Assembly: GCA_039720395.1 (NCBI GenBank)
Contig: CM077832.1
Span: 29,995,763-30,059,762, forward strand
Source of the DNA: Liquidambar formosana
Lineage: Eukaryota > Streptophyta > Magnoliopsida > Saxifragales > Altingiaceae
DNA length: 64,000 nucleotides
Direction: 5' to 3'
The notes below the pieces were generated by a model. That model saw only the letters and a list, made by a program, of their open reading frames with translations, made no database searches and was not told the DNA's origin. How positions within the stretch are numbered: the stretch's first letter is position 1; every line of letters starts with the position of its first letter. The translations under genes were made by a program, and so were the position numbers. Of the stretch, positions 10,668 to 22,894 are shown one piece after another.

Positions 10668-10985
10668 ACACTTTTTAATGTTTTATAAAAAATATAAAAG
10701 GTTTTTATGAAAAATAGTCGCGTAATATACTAGAAAACAACATTCCGAACAACTTTATAAAATAAAGTTTTTTGAAAATATGTTGTTTAAGTAGAGTTTT
10801 TGGCTATTTTTTATGAAATATTTTGTAAAAATGAAAAAGGGATTGAAAATAGCTAAAAAGTCTACTTATATGATAGATTTTGGAAAAATTTTCTTTTGCA
10901 AAAATGTTCAAAAGGATGTTTTCTAATAAATGACACGACTAATTTTGTAAAACCTTTTATATTTTTCATAAAACTTTAAAATGTG
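10668..10985. mobile_element. Foldback MITE, same family as 47120-47517
   Basis: Long imperfect palindrome with about 155-bp arms. The left arm has AATATAAAAGGTTTTTATGA and the right arm carries the inverse, AAAACCTTTTATATTTTTCAT. The AGTAGAGTTTTTGGCTATTTT and AATAGCTAAAAAGTCTACTT blocks sit near the centre. The same core, in the same order, recurs at 47170-47460. The outermost ends and the target duplication are not clear for this copy. Confidence 0.7.
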
Positions 10986-11545
10986 AAAACTGAATGAGGA
11001 ACTTAGAATAGCGTCCATCTTCTTATTCTCGGCGTGAGAGTGAATTAGTGAATAGTGCCGTTGCGTCTGGGGTGGAGCGCAGTGCACCCTTCAGAGGAAA
11101 CGTTTATTTGATGTTGATTTTGGTGCACCAACCAAGTTGGTTACAATCTGGACAATATTCCCAACCCATACGTTTCTACCCTCTATATCCCTTTCAAAGA
11201 TTTTTCAAAATTTTGGAAAAATTCATGGGTGATGTTTTATGGGTCCCAAAGCTCCCCTCAAACAAAGATTTTTCATGGGTGATTTTTCAAATACTTTCGT
11301 GTTGAGTCCTAGGGACTTGTGTTGACTTAATTCCGGTGCCAAAAACTTGTGTTGTAATTATAAAATAGGGTTGTCCATATCTTGTGCTACTATGTATGAT
11401 ATGATCAAGATGAAGACTTGAAGTGGTGAAGACATTGTGTGTGGATTGATTGAATCAAGTCTCATCCTTATAGACATTGTGAGTGACTTCGAGACTTTTG
11501 TACTACCATAGGTAGTTAGTTTCATTTCATTGTTGGCCTTGTGTG
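10986..11545. other. Intergenic DNA, no gene seen
   Basis: Single-copy-looking sequence between the MITE and the 5' LTR. Short open frames occur but none has a recognisable domain. Confidence 0.4.
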
Positions 11546-12182
11546 TGATGATGCAGACCGCATCACGTGCTTAGCCTTAGAGTTTCTAGAGGCAATGGAC
11601 TGTTGAGATGTCAAGCGCAATAGTTATTTTCGCGTTTCAATGGCCCAGCGGAAGACCAAGCGTACACATAACATTTTATGTGTACGCGTAGAAAACTTGA
11701 GCGTACGCACAATTCATTTATGCGTACGCACCACGAGCTGTTGTTGCTGTGTTGCTGCCGCTTCTGCTGTTTGCTACTGCTATTTTCGGGACTTTGGTTA
11801 ATTAGCTTATATTAGTTTATTTTCCTATTTTTAAGGCTTTATTTATTTCATTGTTATTTGTTGCTTTAATTTAATTAGTTTCCTAGATAGTAAATAGTTG
11901 CTTATTCTAGTCAAACTAGGTTTTCTTATTTTCTAGGACTTGTTCTCTAAATAAAGGGATGTAAGCTTTATGGCAAAGGAGTTGATTTTTTTTTTTTAGA
12001 TTAATAATATAGAGAGAGAGAGAGAGTTTCTCCTTTATTTTCTGCTTTCATGTTCTTGAGTGAATATCAATTGTGGTTGCCTATTATCTAGTATTGTTCT
12101 TGTGACAATTAACAGATTGGTGGACGCTTGATTGTTTTTGGTGAGTTTCGTCTCGACCGTGTATTTTCTTGTCGTTATGCCA
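11546..12182 (+). repeat. 5' LTR of the gypsy element
   Basis: Matches 16493-17084 over its whole length. It holds repeated GYGTACGC motifs at about 11670-11735, the shared block TTCGGGACTTTGGTTAATTA, and a GA microsatellite near 12011-12025. The TATA-like stretch of the 3' LTR (CTATATAAAAG) reads CTAAATAAAGG here, so this promoter looks weakened. No convincing primer-binding site follows it. Confidence 0.85.
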
Positions 12183-12189
12183 AAACGAG

Positions 12190-13330
12190 GAGGAGGACAT
12201 GTTTAAACACGAGGACAAGGCCCGAATGCAACAAGAAATAGACGAACTACGAGCCCAACTCGAGAGAAAGAATCTTGAGGACAGACGTGGTCGTTGATCT
12301 TTGTCTCTACATTCTACAGAGGTAAAGAGTGTTGGGGATGAAAACGAGGAGTCTAACATCGAGCCCGCTCCACAAGCAAGGCGCAAACCTAGAGGTAATA
12401 ATCATGAATATCATGATTTTGAGAATTCTTACGTTGACTATGTCCCTCAAGGGAGAAGGAGGCAAAGGGGCGAGGAGCCTGGGGTTGTGGATGACACTTA
12501 ACGATGGGAGAGTTGTATAAGGGTTGATATTCTAGAATTTTTAGGTACGTTACAACTTGATGAATTTTTGGAATGGATTTTTACTATGGATGAAATTTTA
12601 GATTTTAAAGAGGTCCCTGATAATCGAAAGGTTCCATTGGTGGCTACGAGATTTCGTATGAGGGTTGCTTCTTGGTGGCAAAAATTGAAGACAGTTTGTA
12701 GTCGATAAGAGAAATCAAAAATTAATTCGTGGGAGAAGTTGAAGTAGCATCTTCGTAGAGAGTTCTTACCGTATAATTATACAAGAACGATGTACCAGAG
12801 GTTGCAAAACTTGCGGTAAGGAACTTGGATGATTAATGAGTATACTATGGAATTTTATAAATTGGTGTCTCACAATGATTTAACTGAAACAGAGGATCAG
12901 TTGGTGTCTCATTATATTGGAGGTTTGCGTGAACAATTTCAAGATACTTTAAATTTATTTGATCCTTATTCTGTATCAGATGCGCACCAAATGGCTATAC
13001 AATTAAAGAAGCAATTTAACCGTAGGCATGGAGGATCGCCTTGGAGTGGTGGTAGTTAAAGTGTTCACAATCCACCAACCCAAAATAGGCCAGCACTTGT
13101 GAAGAATCCGTCACAGTCAGCATCAATGGCTAGACCACCTGTTGGAGTTCAACCCCTTAGGGCGGCTGGACCAAGCACTAGCGGTGTTCATTGTTCCATG
13201 TGTGGTGAGTCTGGGCATCGTATGGCAAATTGCAAGAAAAGTAGGCGTTATGGTAAGGGGTTGTTCATAGAGAATGAAAAATTTGTGGGTGAGCATGATT
13301 ATGACATTAAGGTGAACCGCACTTTGATAT
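12190..13330 (+). pseudogene. gag remnant (capsid and zinc knuckle)
   Basis: Open segments carry a gag-like core (for example 12829-13059) and a CCHC zinc knuckle CSMCGESGHRMANC at about 13192-13236 (C-x2-C-x4-H-x4-C). Stops interrupt it at several places, including the end of the charged N-terminal region near 12296, two TAA/TAG codons around 12705-12750, and TAA at 13057. It would have encoded the nucleocapsid/capsid of the element. Confidence 0.8.
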
Positions 13331-16300
13331 GACTAAGGGTGATCATTCACTCAAGGAACAAGTTAAGGATGACCAAGGGCAATTATTTGTGGTGCGTAGA
13401 GCTTATTTCACTCCTAGAGAAATCAATGGAGATGTGTGGCTTCGCAACAATATTTTCCAGTCAATATGCACTATTGGCGAGAAGGTATGCAAATTTGTTA
13501 ATGATTCTGGGAGTTGCGAGAATGGGATTGCTGTGGAGGCTATCAAGAAATTGGAGTTCGCTAATGAGCAACATCTTAGTTTCTACAAGCTTTCGTGGTT
13601 AAAGAAGGGTACAGAGGTAACTATTTCAAAACATTGCTTAGTTTCTTTCTCTATTAGGTCTACTTATAAAGATAAAGTATGGTGTGATGTAGTTCGTATG
13701 GATGCATGCCATTTATTATTAGGTAGACCTTAGCAATTTGATAGAGGTGTTGTATATGATGGGAGGAAAAATACATATAGCTTTTTGTTTAACAATGTTA
13801 AAATTGTTCTACTCCCTAATAAAGAATTGGCACCTAGATCTGGTGGAGAAAAAAATACAAATTTATTGTCTATGCATAAATTTGTAGAGAAAGCAACTAA
13901 AATTGGGATGGTTTATATGCTGATGGATAAAGAAATTATTGAAGGGAATGGTGAGAAAATTCCTGAGCCTGTTAAAAAAATTATTAGTGAGTACAAGGAT
14001 CTTTTTCCTAGTGAGTTACCTATGGGGCTACCACCTCTTAGGAATATTCAGCATCAAATTGATCTTAGAGATTGAGTCCCTACGTTGTAACTGCATTGCT
14101 TATACCTAAGAAGGATGGGTCTTAGCGTATGTTTGTTGATAGTCGAGCAATAAATAAAATTACTGTCCGTTATAGATTCCCTATTCCTCGATTGGATAAT
14201 TTGTTAGACCAATTAGGTGGAGCTACTGTGTTTAGTAAATTGGATTTGAAGAGTGGATATCATTAAATTCGTATCCAAGAGGGTGATGAATGGAAGATTG
14301 CTTTCAAGACTCGTAAAGGGTTATATGAGTGGTTGGTGATGCTATTCGGAATTTCTAATGCTCCAAGTACTTTCATGCATGTGATGAATAAGATATTTCA
14401 TCCATTCATTGGAAAGTTTGTGGTAGTTTATTTTAATGATATTTTTATTTATAGTGCTAATCCTATTTTACATCTTGAGTACTTGAGACAGGTTTTGTCA
14501 GTCTTGAGAAAGGAGAGTTTCTTTGCTGCATTGCAAAAGTGTTATTTCATGACCGAAAAAGTTCTATTCTTTGGGTATATTGTTTCAAAGGATGGAATTT
14601 CTGTCGATGAATCCAAAGTGGAATGAGTCAAGCAATGGCCCACACCTACCACTATGACTGAAGTGCGTAGTTTTCATGAATTAGTGTCATTCTATAGGCA
14701 TTTTATTTCAAATTTCAACACTATTATGGCGCCTATTACAGACTACATGAAGATGGGAAAGCTTACGTGGACAGAAAATGCTACAAGGGCTTTTCATGTG
14801 ATCAAGCACAAGCTTACTATAGCTCTTGTGCTAGTGCTACCAAATTTCTCAATACCATTTGAGCTTCATTGTGATGCATCTAAAGTGGGTATTGGAGTGG
14901 TTTTGAGTCAAGATGGGAGACTCATAGCGTACTACAGTAAAAAATTGAATAGGTTTAATCTTAATTATAGTACCTATAATGTGGAATTCTATGCAATAGT
15001 TCAAGCATTGAAGTGCTGGAGTTTTTATCTAGCCTACAGTGAATTTATTTTGTATTCAGATCATGATGCATTGAAGTACCTTAATAGTCAAGTCAAGCTG
15101 AATTCTAGACATGCTGGTTGGGCGGCCTATTTGCAACAATTCACGTTTGTCATCAAGCATCAATCTAGGGTATTAAATAAAGTGGCAGACGCAATTAGTA
15201 GGCGTACTTCTTTGCTTACTACATGAAGACAAAGGTGTTTGGTTTTGATTTTTTTTAAAGAATTATTGTTTACTGATCCATATTTTACTTCTATTATGGA
15301 TGATGTAAGGGAAGGTAGACGCGGGGATTTTATTGTGCAAGATGGTTTTCTTTTCAAAGGAAATTTGTTATGTATACCTGAGTGTAGCTGGCACTTGAAA
15401 ATTATAACGAAGCTACATAATGAGGGACACATAGGGAGAGACAAAATGCTGCAGTTGATAATGTGTTCTTACTTTTGGCCATCTATGCAAAAAGAGATAG
15501 CTAAGTTTGTGAATCGTTGTAAGATATGTCAAATTTCTAAGGGCACTGCGACCAATGCTGGGTTGTATATGCCTTTACCTATACCTACACAACCGTGGAC
15601 TGATGTGAGTATGGATTTTGTCTTGGGGTTACCTCATACACAAAGGCGTGTGGATTCTATTTTCGTGGTGGTGGATAGATTTTCCAAGATAGCTCATTTT
15701 ATTCCTTGCAAAAAGACTAGGGATGCGCTGCACGTGGCTCAACTATATTTTCAAGTGGTGTATCATTTGCATGGTTTGCTAATGACTATAGTTTTCAACA
15801 GGGATTGTAAATTCCTTAATCATTTTTTGGAAATGTTTGTGGAAGCTTGCTAATACAAAGCTGGATTTTAGTAGTGCCTATCATCCACAGACGGATGGTC
15901 AGACAAAAGCTGTTAATCATTCATTGAGTAATCTTTTGAGATGCTTAACTAAAGACCATGGGAAGAATTGTGATAAAAAATTAGATCAAGCTGAGTTTGC
16001 TTTCAATCGTTCTATTAGTCGTAGCACTCAGTTTAGTCATTTTTATATTAATTATGGCTACAATCCGAGATCACTGCTTGACCTTGTGCCAGTTCCTGAC
16101 TTGAAACGTGTGAATGCAAAAGCCGAAGATTTGATTACTCAAACTTAGGAAATTCACAAAGCTACTTTGAAGAATTTGCAAGAGGCTACTTTGAAGTACA
16201 AGCAAGCTACTGACAAAAAAAGGCATTTGGTGGAGTTTGATGTAGGAGACTTTGTCTATGCCATCTTAACAAAGGATAGATATTTTATGGGAGAGTACAA

Positions 16301-16490
16301 CAAGTTGGCTGCGAGGAAAATTGGACCATTGGAGATCATTGAGAAGATTAATCCTAATGCTTATCATTTGAAGCTTCCTAGTCATATTTGCACTCATGAT
16401 GTGTTCTACGTTAAGCATTTGGTCTCGTACAATAGAGATAGCTCGGAAGATGAGGCTACGAATTCGAGGGCAAATTCTCTCCAACTTAGG
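13329..16490 (+). pseudogene. pol remnant: protease, RT, RNase H, integrase
   Basis: The protease motif DSGSCEN is at about 13503-13523. The RT segment at 14085-14630 has in-frame TAG (14123) and TAA (14264), and its active-site motif reads YFND, with the first catalytic Asp replaced by Asn. RNase H runs from 14654 (HCDASKVGIG, then YSKKLNR). The integrase follows from 15239 with an HHCC zinc region (GHIGRDK, CKICQISKG). The core keeps the first catalytic Asp (SMDFVLGLP), but the second Asp position is Asn (VFNRD) and the Glu position is Lys (QTKAVNH). The GPY/F-like module KIGPLEI lies at about 16318. The frame then runs into the 3' LTR. Dead. Confidence 0.85.
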
Positions 16491-16492
16491 AA

Positions 16493-17084
16493 GGATGATG
16501 CAGACTGCATCGTGTGCTTAGCTTTAAAGTTCCTGGAGGCGATGGATTGTCAAGATTTCAAGCGTAATGGTTATTTTTTGCGTTTTGATGGCCTAGTGAA
16601 AGACCAAGCATACGCATAACTCTATGTGTACGCACCATGGGCTGCTGTTGCTATGTTGTTACTACTTCTGCTCTTTGGTACTGCTATTTTCGGGACTTTG
16701 GTTAATTAGCTTATATTAGTTTATCTTCCTATTTTTAAGGCTTTATTTAATTCATTGTTATTTGTTGCTTTAATTTAATTAGTTTCTTAGATAGTAAATA
16801 GTTGTTTATTCTAATCGAACTAGATTATTATTTTCTAAGACTTGTTCTCTATATAAAAGGATGTAAGCCTTATGGCAAAGGAATTGATTTTTTTTTTTTT
16901 TTTAGATTAATAATATAGAGAGAGAGAGAGAGTTTCTCATTTATATCCTGCTTTCATGTTCTTAAGTGAATATCGATCGTGGTTGCTTACTATTTAGTAT
17001 TGTTCTTGGGACAATCAACAGATTGGTGGACGCTTGATTGTTTTTTGTGAGTTTCGTCTCGACCGCGTATTTTCCGCTACATCA
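16493..17084 (+). repeat. 3' LTR of the gypsy element
   Basis: Aligns with 11546-12182 but lacks about 40 bp in the GTACGC repeat block (the deletion lies between two near-identical TATGYGTACGC motifs). It also differs in its last bases (CCGCTACATCA). A purine-rich tract AGGAAGGA lies just before it. It retains a TATA-like CTATATAAAAG at about 16849-16859. The many differences from the 5' LTR mean the insertion is old. Confidence 0.85.
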
Positions 17085-20000
17085 GTGTAGGAGATGATTT
17101 GGTTTAAATTGGTATGGTTTGGAGATTATCTTAGGAATTTTACAGGTCCATTCAAACGTATGACTTTTGCTATTCAAACCCAATGTAACTTGAGATATAA
17201 CTCTATCCTTGAGAGACATTGCATTTGAACATGTAATGTGAATTGTTCGAATGCTACAGTGGTTGTAAGGGGAGTCTGCTAGTAGTCGTTGCACCGTTCG
17301 TATATATGCACCATACCAACCGCTCAAATGCATCATACCAACCATTCGACCAACAAAGGATCTGGAGTAATTCCGAGAATGATTTTCCCTACCCTTTTTA
17401 AAACTCTTCACACACCTAAACCTAAGTAGAAATAATCCTTATCTCTTCTTCTTGCATAAGAAACATAAAAGAAGCCTTCATTGTATTTTGCCTCCATTGT
17501 CGAGTGTTCTGTGCTTCCTTCTCTAGAGTGATTTCTATATAAATATCTTCACCTCTAAATGGTTAATTCCCATATACCTTTCTCCCCCTAGGTTAAGGTT
17601 GAGTTGGTTTGCCTTTGATCCGTCTACATACATTTCAAAATTGTTGTCCAAGTGGGGTATCTTGGAATTCGTGGGTACAACGAGCTAACTTTGGAGATAA
17701 AACTTAGTTTACAAGCCTAAGGAAGAAGATACAAAGACGATTTCCATGAGATTTGGGGTTGTAATGTATTTCTTACTTTTTTCTTTGTAAGTCTTTCTTG
17801 ATTTAGTGGGTTTGTGGTTTGGATAGTTCGTGGTTTTTACCCGTTAAGGGTTTTCCTTGTGTTCATCCTTTATTACTTCCATATAACTTGTGATTATATG
17901 TTGATTTATTGTGGATGATTATAGAAGTGTTTGTGTGCTGAAATTTGGAGTATGTAGAGATGGAGAAGTAAATAGTGGGAGTGTTTTTCTCTTGCAAGTG
18001 CACCTAATTAATTAAGATTAATTTGGTTAGCTTGGTTGTGACCTAGGACCCAATAGTTTCCTAATTTAACACTAATTTTTGGCAAAACCCCCATTTTTGC
18101 TTTAAGGGTTCTTACTTTTGCACCTTTTAAACAGATTAATTGGTGTGATTTTTGCGCAAAAATCTTTTTCAAATTGAAAATCATGCCCTTCCAACATTTG
18201 TTTTGAATTTTCCATATTCAAGATAGGGCCATCTGCCATTTAGATACAACTTTTCTTTCATGTCAAATTTCGATTTCTATCGCTCAAAAGGAGGGATCTT
18301 TAGGGATGATCAAGTTGATTACTTGAAATATTCGTTTTATAAGAAAGTTAACTTTGTGGTTTCCAAAACTAGTTTTCAAAACATTTCCAATTGGCGTCAA
18401 AACTTAAATGGCATATTTTCAAATGTCTTTTTAAACCAAAGTTCAATTTCTTTAAACCAATCAAGTGCATTTAAGATCTCAGACTTACGGTTACTTTTCA
18501 ATATAAATCACCTTATTTATCTCCATTTGAAAGAAACGTTCGTTATCAATAATGGTCTTATAGGACACAAAAACCCAAATGGAGACATAGGATTTTTGTG
18601 GGATAACACCGACCCACCTAAGCACAAAAACGCAACAAGACCAAATGGAACATGTGGTGCTATCACCGAATTGAGAATCAAGATCTAGATAACCAAGCCT
18701 AGCTCAAGATTTGTGTTGGACATTGCCCATGAGTCTACCCATGAGGACATTGCCGATTATATGCCATACATGCCCGGAGATGTAATGTGTACAATTTACA
18801 TAGCAACGTACCTAGATTTATGTGGTTCATAAATATTTGCTTATTCCATTGCCATCCATACCTTGTAAATGAACTAGGTGTCACTCATCCTTTTTAGTCT
18901 TGAAGACATATCTTAAAATTCAAACCATGCTTTTACAAATTATTTTCCAAAAATAAATAAATAAAAGTCTTTCCAAAAAAGATTTCTTCAAAAGAATAAA
19001 GTCTTCCAAGAAAATTTATTGAAGGGTATTTTCACTAAACTTTGGTAACTTGACCATTAGAAATCCATTTAGTACTCCTTTGAAATCTAAGTGTCAATTT
19101 TCTTTTGGAACATTTTTTTCAGATGACTAATCACATTTTTAAGTCCATGGTTGGTAGCAACTGCATTTTACCTCATTTGAGACCACTTTCATTTTGTTCG
19201 AAGAGCACCTTTAGCTAAGGGAAGAATATCCATGACCAATCTAAAGATTTACACATTCTTTTATTCTCATACCAGCTTTCGCTAGGTCATCACCATACAC
19301 CATCGACCTGTGACCATATCATGGTATGGATTTTTCCCAATAAAGAAAAACTTGTGCTAGCATAATTACAAGTCAATATATAAAAATGTATAATAGAATC
19401 AAATGTAAACCCACATGGAGACAAGGGGGTGACTACCAAAATTTTTAAAAGTTTTTTACACTTGTATAATAGTTTTTGGCATTTTGGAAACATTGTACAA
19501 GTGGCCCCTTCAGAATTTCAACTTAACTAAAAACCATGGACATTATCTCATTAATTAATCAAATCTATCACTTATTTAACTTGTGATTTTATTTAAAATC
19601 TCTCAACTTAGATTAGATAAGCTTAAAAAGTTGGGTGTTCATAGATGTAGTGTTTGTTTAGTCTGGCTAAACAAAAATTCCTAGGCCTGCCCCTTAGTAG
19701 AATGGTATATATGCCATAAGAGAAGGACATGCATCAAAATTTGATTAAAGTTTGACCAACAATTCAATGCATATGCCCTCTCTTTGACTCAAGCTGTGGA
19801 GCATGTATCTTTCTCTTGTGTTTCATTATGATGATGCAGTACAGTATCAAGTTTTTTGTTACATTTTAGCTTTTTTCCTGCATCATCCCACAACAATATG
19901 AAGGAGAAAAACTAGTATTAACAATGGCAGAGTTAGAAATTACTCTAATGGGGTTGTGTCCAATCTTTAATTTATCTTAATTTTTTTAACTCAATAATTT

Positions 20001-20339
20001 TTTTTTATATTTAATTGATAATAACAAAATCAAAGAAAATTTTTGAACTAATCAACCCACGAGGGTAATGCAAACAGCAGAAGACCATTGCTTAGGAACT
20101 AGAGATTTTGACCTCTGAGTCCAAATCTTTGTCCTCTTACTATTAGATGGATAGGCTTCCGGGCGTATTGTAATCTCATGGGACTAGTCTAAACATTTAC
20201 AAAAATGAGTATTTACAACTTGAAATTAACAGCGTGCATTTTTCCAAGCCATTAATATGGGTCTTTTACGATATGCTTATTTAGCAAGCCATTAAAAAAC
20301 CTCATATAGACAGAATTCACAACATACCAAACAAAAACA
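17085..20339. other. Repeat-derived intergenic DNA, unresolved
   Basis: No host exon could be supported. An open frame of 142 codons on + at 18260-18688 has no recognisable domain. It ends in a stretch (CCCAAATGGAGACATAGG, then AACACCGACCCACC) that reads like the untranslated region of a plant gypsy element. I leave this region unclassified. Confidence 0.35.
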
Positions 20340-20364
20340 AAAAAAAAAGTCGTCAATGACATTT

Positions 20365-20700
20365 ACTACGACGTTTTTTGCATGTCGTAAATGCCATAAC
20401 GAGAAATTTCTATGTACGGCGTTCTCTACAAGTCATTAAAAAAGGAGCAATGCCACGAATATATTACCAGGCATTTCACTTGTTTTGAACGCCATAAATG
20501 CTATAGTGAGAAATGTCTATTTAAGGCGTTCTTTGCACATCGTTAAAAAAGGAGCAATCCCACGAATATAATAACAAAAATTTCACTTCTTTTTTTTTTA
20601 CAACTTGTTTTGTGCACCGTAAATGCTGCCACGAGATTAGCATATTTATGGTACCTTATACACGTCATTAAAAACATAACAACTCTGCGAAAATTTTGCC
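20365..20700. repeat. Imperfect ~106-bp tandem repeats
   Basis: The block GGCGTTCTCTACAAGTCATT at 20418 recurs as GGCGTTCTTTGCACATCGTT at 20525, period about 106 bp. It recurs in weaker form at 20649 (period about 125 because of an inserted T run). Each unit also has GGAGCAATSCCACGAATAT and CGTAAATGC-type motifs. Such arrays are common in non-autonomous plant DNA transposons, but no ends were found. Confidence 0.6.
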
Positions 20701-21268
20701 TGGGCATTTTACCTCTCACTCAACAAAATTTTACATTTTCAACTTTTTTTTTTTTTTAGTGCTTTACTTTCCATTTCTTTTGTTTTCTAGGGAAGAGAGG
20801 AAAGGGATAAATGAGAGACTGAGAGAGGATATGGTTGGGGATCTGATCGAATAGTGGCAACACATGCGATGACAGAGATGTCTCGGAGAGCTTTACCTTT
20901 CCATTTCATACAAACACACTCCTTCTGACATCATCTGATTTTCTGAACAATCTAGGGCAAACTTCTGCCTCCCGAATATGATCAATACGTATAGATCATT
21001 CTCACTCATAATCTCTCATTCTCTTATCCTCTTTCTCTAAAAATCTGATGGCTTTCAAATCTAATTGTGAACTAGGATTGAACTAAGGCACCTTCTCTTT
21101 CACATTAGAAGTTGATGGTTTGTGATCCTCACATCTACTCTTTCATGAAAGTTGATCATTCTCTACACGGTGTGACCTCCAGCCCCATTTGCCAGTTCGT
21201 GACCTAAATCTCAGTAGGAGTAGGCCTAGGATATACCCACATCTAACAAAAAAAAAAATGAGGTTAAT
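20701..21268. other. Intergenic DNA, no gene seen
   Basis: AT-rich sequence with T tracts and no supportable exon. Confidence 0.4.
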
Positions 21269-21271
21269 TCA

Positions 21272-21308
<37 letters not shown>

Positions 21309-21562
21309 ACCAAACCATCATTTGTCCAATTATCTCTTATTTGGTTGTGCAATTAGTCTTCAAAATTGGAATGGCTAACAAAAGTATATTGATCACATTG
21401 TAACGAATGCAGTTTTTGGTACTTTAAGCCCAAAACAAGGTGTTATTATATACGCAAAAATCAAATATTTAAAGAAAAAAGTTAGTAGGGTTAAAATATT
21501 TTGACAAAACAAGGCAAAATTTATTGGCGCATGATGTGGATGTGATATCACAAACTGATTTA

Positions 21563-21610
<48 letters not shown>

Positions 21611-21693
21611 CCTACAACATACACAATAAAGTTAAGATCTAAGAAAGGCGACCATGTACTCCTCAACTAAATTACATGTACCTTTTCTACTTT

Positions 21694-21740
<47 letters not shown>

Positions 21741-21741
21741 T
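21269..21741. repeat. Microsatellites and a 45-bp poly(A)
   Basis: (TA)n(CA)n at about 21273-21307, an uninterrupted A tract at about 21564-21608, and (TA)n(TG)n at about 21696-21741. The A tract could be the tail of a retroposed sequence, but no body was identified upstream. Confidence 0.85.
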
Positions 21742-22109
21742 GTTATTGTATTTTTGTTGACTTAATGATGGCAGGTGCACATGAAATGGCATGGTTTTCC
21801 TTTTTCTTTTCTTTTTTTTATTTTCATTTTATTTTTTAAGAAGTTGGAGATGGTTGGTTTTGTACTTAACTAATCCTCATCACACATGAATTGAATAATT
21901 ATAAGATAAAATCTCTGAGAACGACTTTAAAAAAAAAAATAATGAGAGTTATACTTAAGATTTCTTATTTAGTAATAGACTTTAAGGCTATTTTATTCAC
22001 CCCTCAAAGTTTTATCCCCAGTTTTATTAATTCCCTTAAAATTTTAAGGAAAAATGACTGGACTTTTCGTTTTTCTTTTGCCTTTTATTTTATGCATTTG
22101 TGTTCGTCA

Positions 22110-22190
22110 TTGACTTTTCCGAAAGTCTTTTAACAGAGACTGGGTACTTTTCGAAATTCATTTGCTGAATTGCAGCTTTTGTTTGGTCAA
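22110..22190 (+). promoter_or_regulatory. Two W-box motifs upstream of the VQ gene
   Basis: TTGACT at 22110-22115 (+) and GGTCAA at 22185-22190 (TTGACC on -) match the WRKY-binding core TTGAC(C/T). They lie 138 and 63 bp before the ATG. MKS1-type VQ proteins partner WRKY factors, so a feedback loop is possible. The motif is short and can occur by chance. Confidence 0.4.
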
Positions 22191-22252
22191 TAGTTATTCA
22201 CAAACCTCATTTTTCCTCTCCAATCCATCAACAATCCTCCCCTCACCTTATC

Positions 22253-22894
22253 ATGAACCTTCCAGACCTTCCGGCTGGCACCGATCCGTCGCCGCCAAGA
22301 AGGGAGGTCCAACTCCAAGGCCCCCGCCCGGCTCCACTCTCAGTCCGAAAGGATTCCTACAAAATCAAGAAGCCGCCTCTGCCGGCGAAGCCACCTCTGC
22401 GGCCGGCGCCAGAACACAAGGAACCGGTGATCATCTACTCCGTCTCTCCCAAAGTCATCCACACCGAGGTCAGTGAATTCATGACCCTGGTCCAGCGTCT
22501 CACGGGACTATCATCGTCCCCCGGCACCATCGCAGGCTCTAACAGCGGAGATTTCTCGCCGGCGGCGAGGTTGGCTTCGATCGAGAAGACGAGTCCGTCT
22601 GAGCGAGAGAAGGAGAAGGAGAGAGCGCAAGCTGATGATATATTGAGCATGGTGGAAGGGGTGGAAGTGGGTCAGAATCCGGGGATTTTGTCGCCGGCAC
22701 CAGCGAGTTTACAAGCAATTTCTGCAGGGTTCTTCTCGCCGGTATCTGACCCACAAAACCTTTCAATCTTACATGATCTAAGCCCTTTTTGGCAGGGGAA
22801 TAGCTTCATGCCCAGTCCTTCAACATTCTTTTCAGCTCCTATTGTCTCTCCCACACTATCATTTGATCTCTTCAATCAATTTATGGACTTCTAA
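22253..22894 (+). CDS. MKS1: VQ-motif protein, MKS1-like (MAP kinase 4 substrate)
   Basis: Single exon, 213 aa, ending TAA. The VQ motif is FMTLVQRLTG at residues 76-85 (pattern FxxxVQxLTG). The N-terminal block GPRPAPLSVRKDSYKIKKPP (about 23-42) and the IYSVSPKVIHT block before the VQ motif are those of Arabidopsis MKS1 (VQ21) and VQ20. At least eight Ser/Thr-Pro sites along the chain fit a MAP-kinase substrate. DFSPAARLAS and GILSPAP are family motifs. Known members are nuclear, bind WRKY33/25 through the VQ motif, and are phosphorylated by MPK4 in defence signalling. Lack of introns is typical of VQ genes. The ATG at 22253 is supported by conserved residues just after it. Ortholog versus paralog (VQ20/VQ21) is unresolved. 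Confidence 0.9.
   Translation: MNLPDLPAGTDPSPPRREVQLQGPRPAPLSVRKDSYKIKKPPLPAKPPLRPAPEHKEPVIIYSVSPKVIHTEVSEFMTLVQRLTGLSSSPGTIAGSNSGDFSPAARLASIEKTSPSEREKEKERAQADDILSMVEGVEVGQNPGILSPAPASLQAISAGFFSPVSDPQNLSILHDLSPFWQGNSFMPSPSTFFSAPIVSPTLSFDLFNQFMDF

Larger units (their letters stand above)
11546..17084 (+). mobile_element. Decayed Ty3/gypsy LTR retrotransposon
   Basis: 5' LTR 11546-12182, internal gag-pol 12183-16492, 3' LTR 16493-17084. The pol order is protease, reverse transcriptase, RNase H, integrase, which defines Ty3/gypsy. Flanks GTGTG (11541-11545) and GTGTA (17085-17089) could be a 5-bp target duplication with one change. The start could alternatively be 3 bp further in, at the TGATGCAG. 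The coding region is broken by many stops and frameshifts, and key catalytic residues are altered. Most visible changes are C-to-T or G-to-A, as expected from long-term cytosine methylation. It cannot move by itself. Confidence 0.9.

Noticed and set aside
18260..18688. 142-codon ORF on +
   Set aside because: No domain, and the composition and nearby motifs look like retroelement untranslated sequence.
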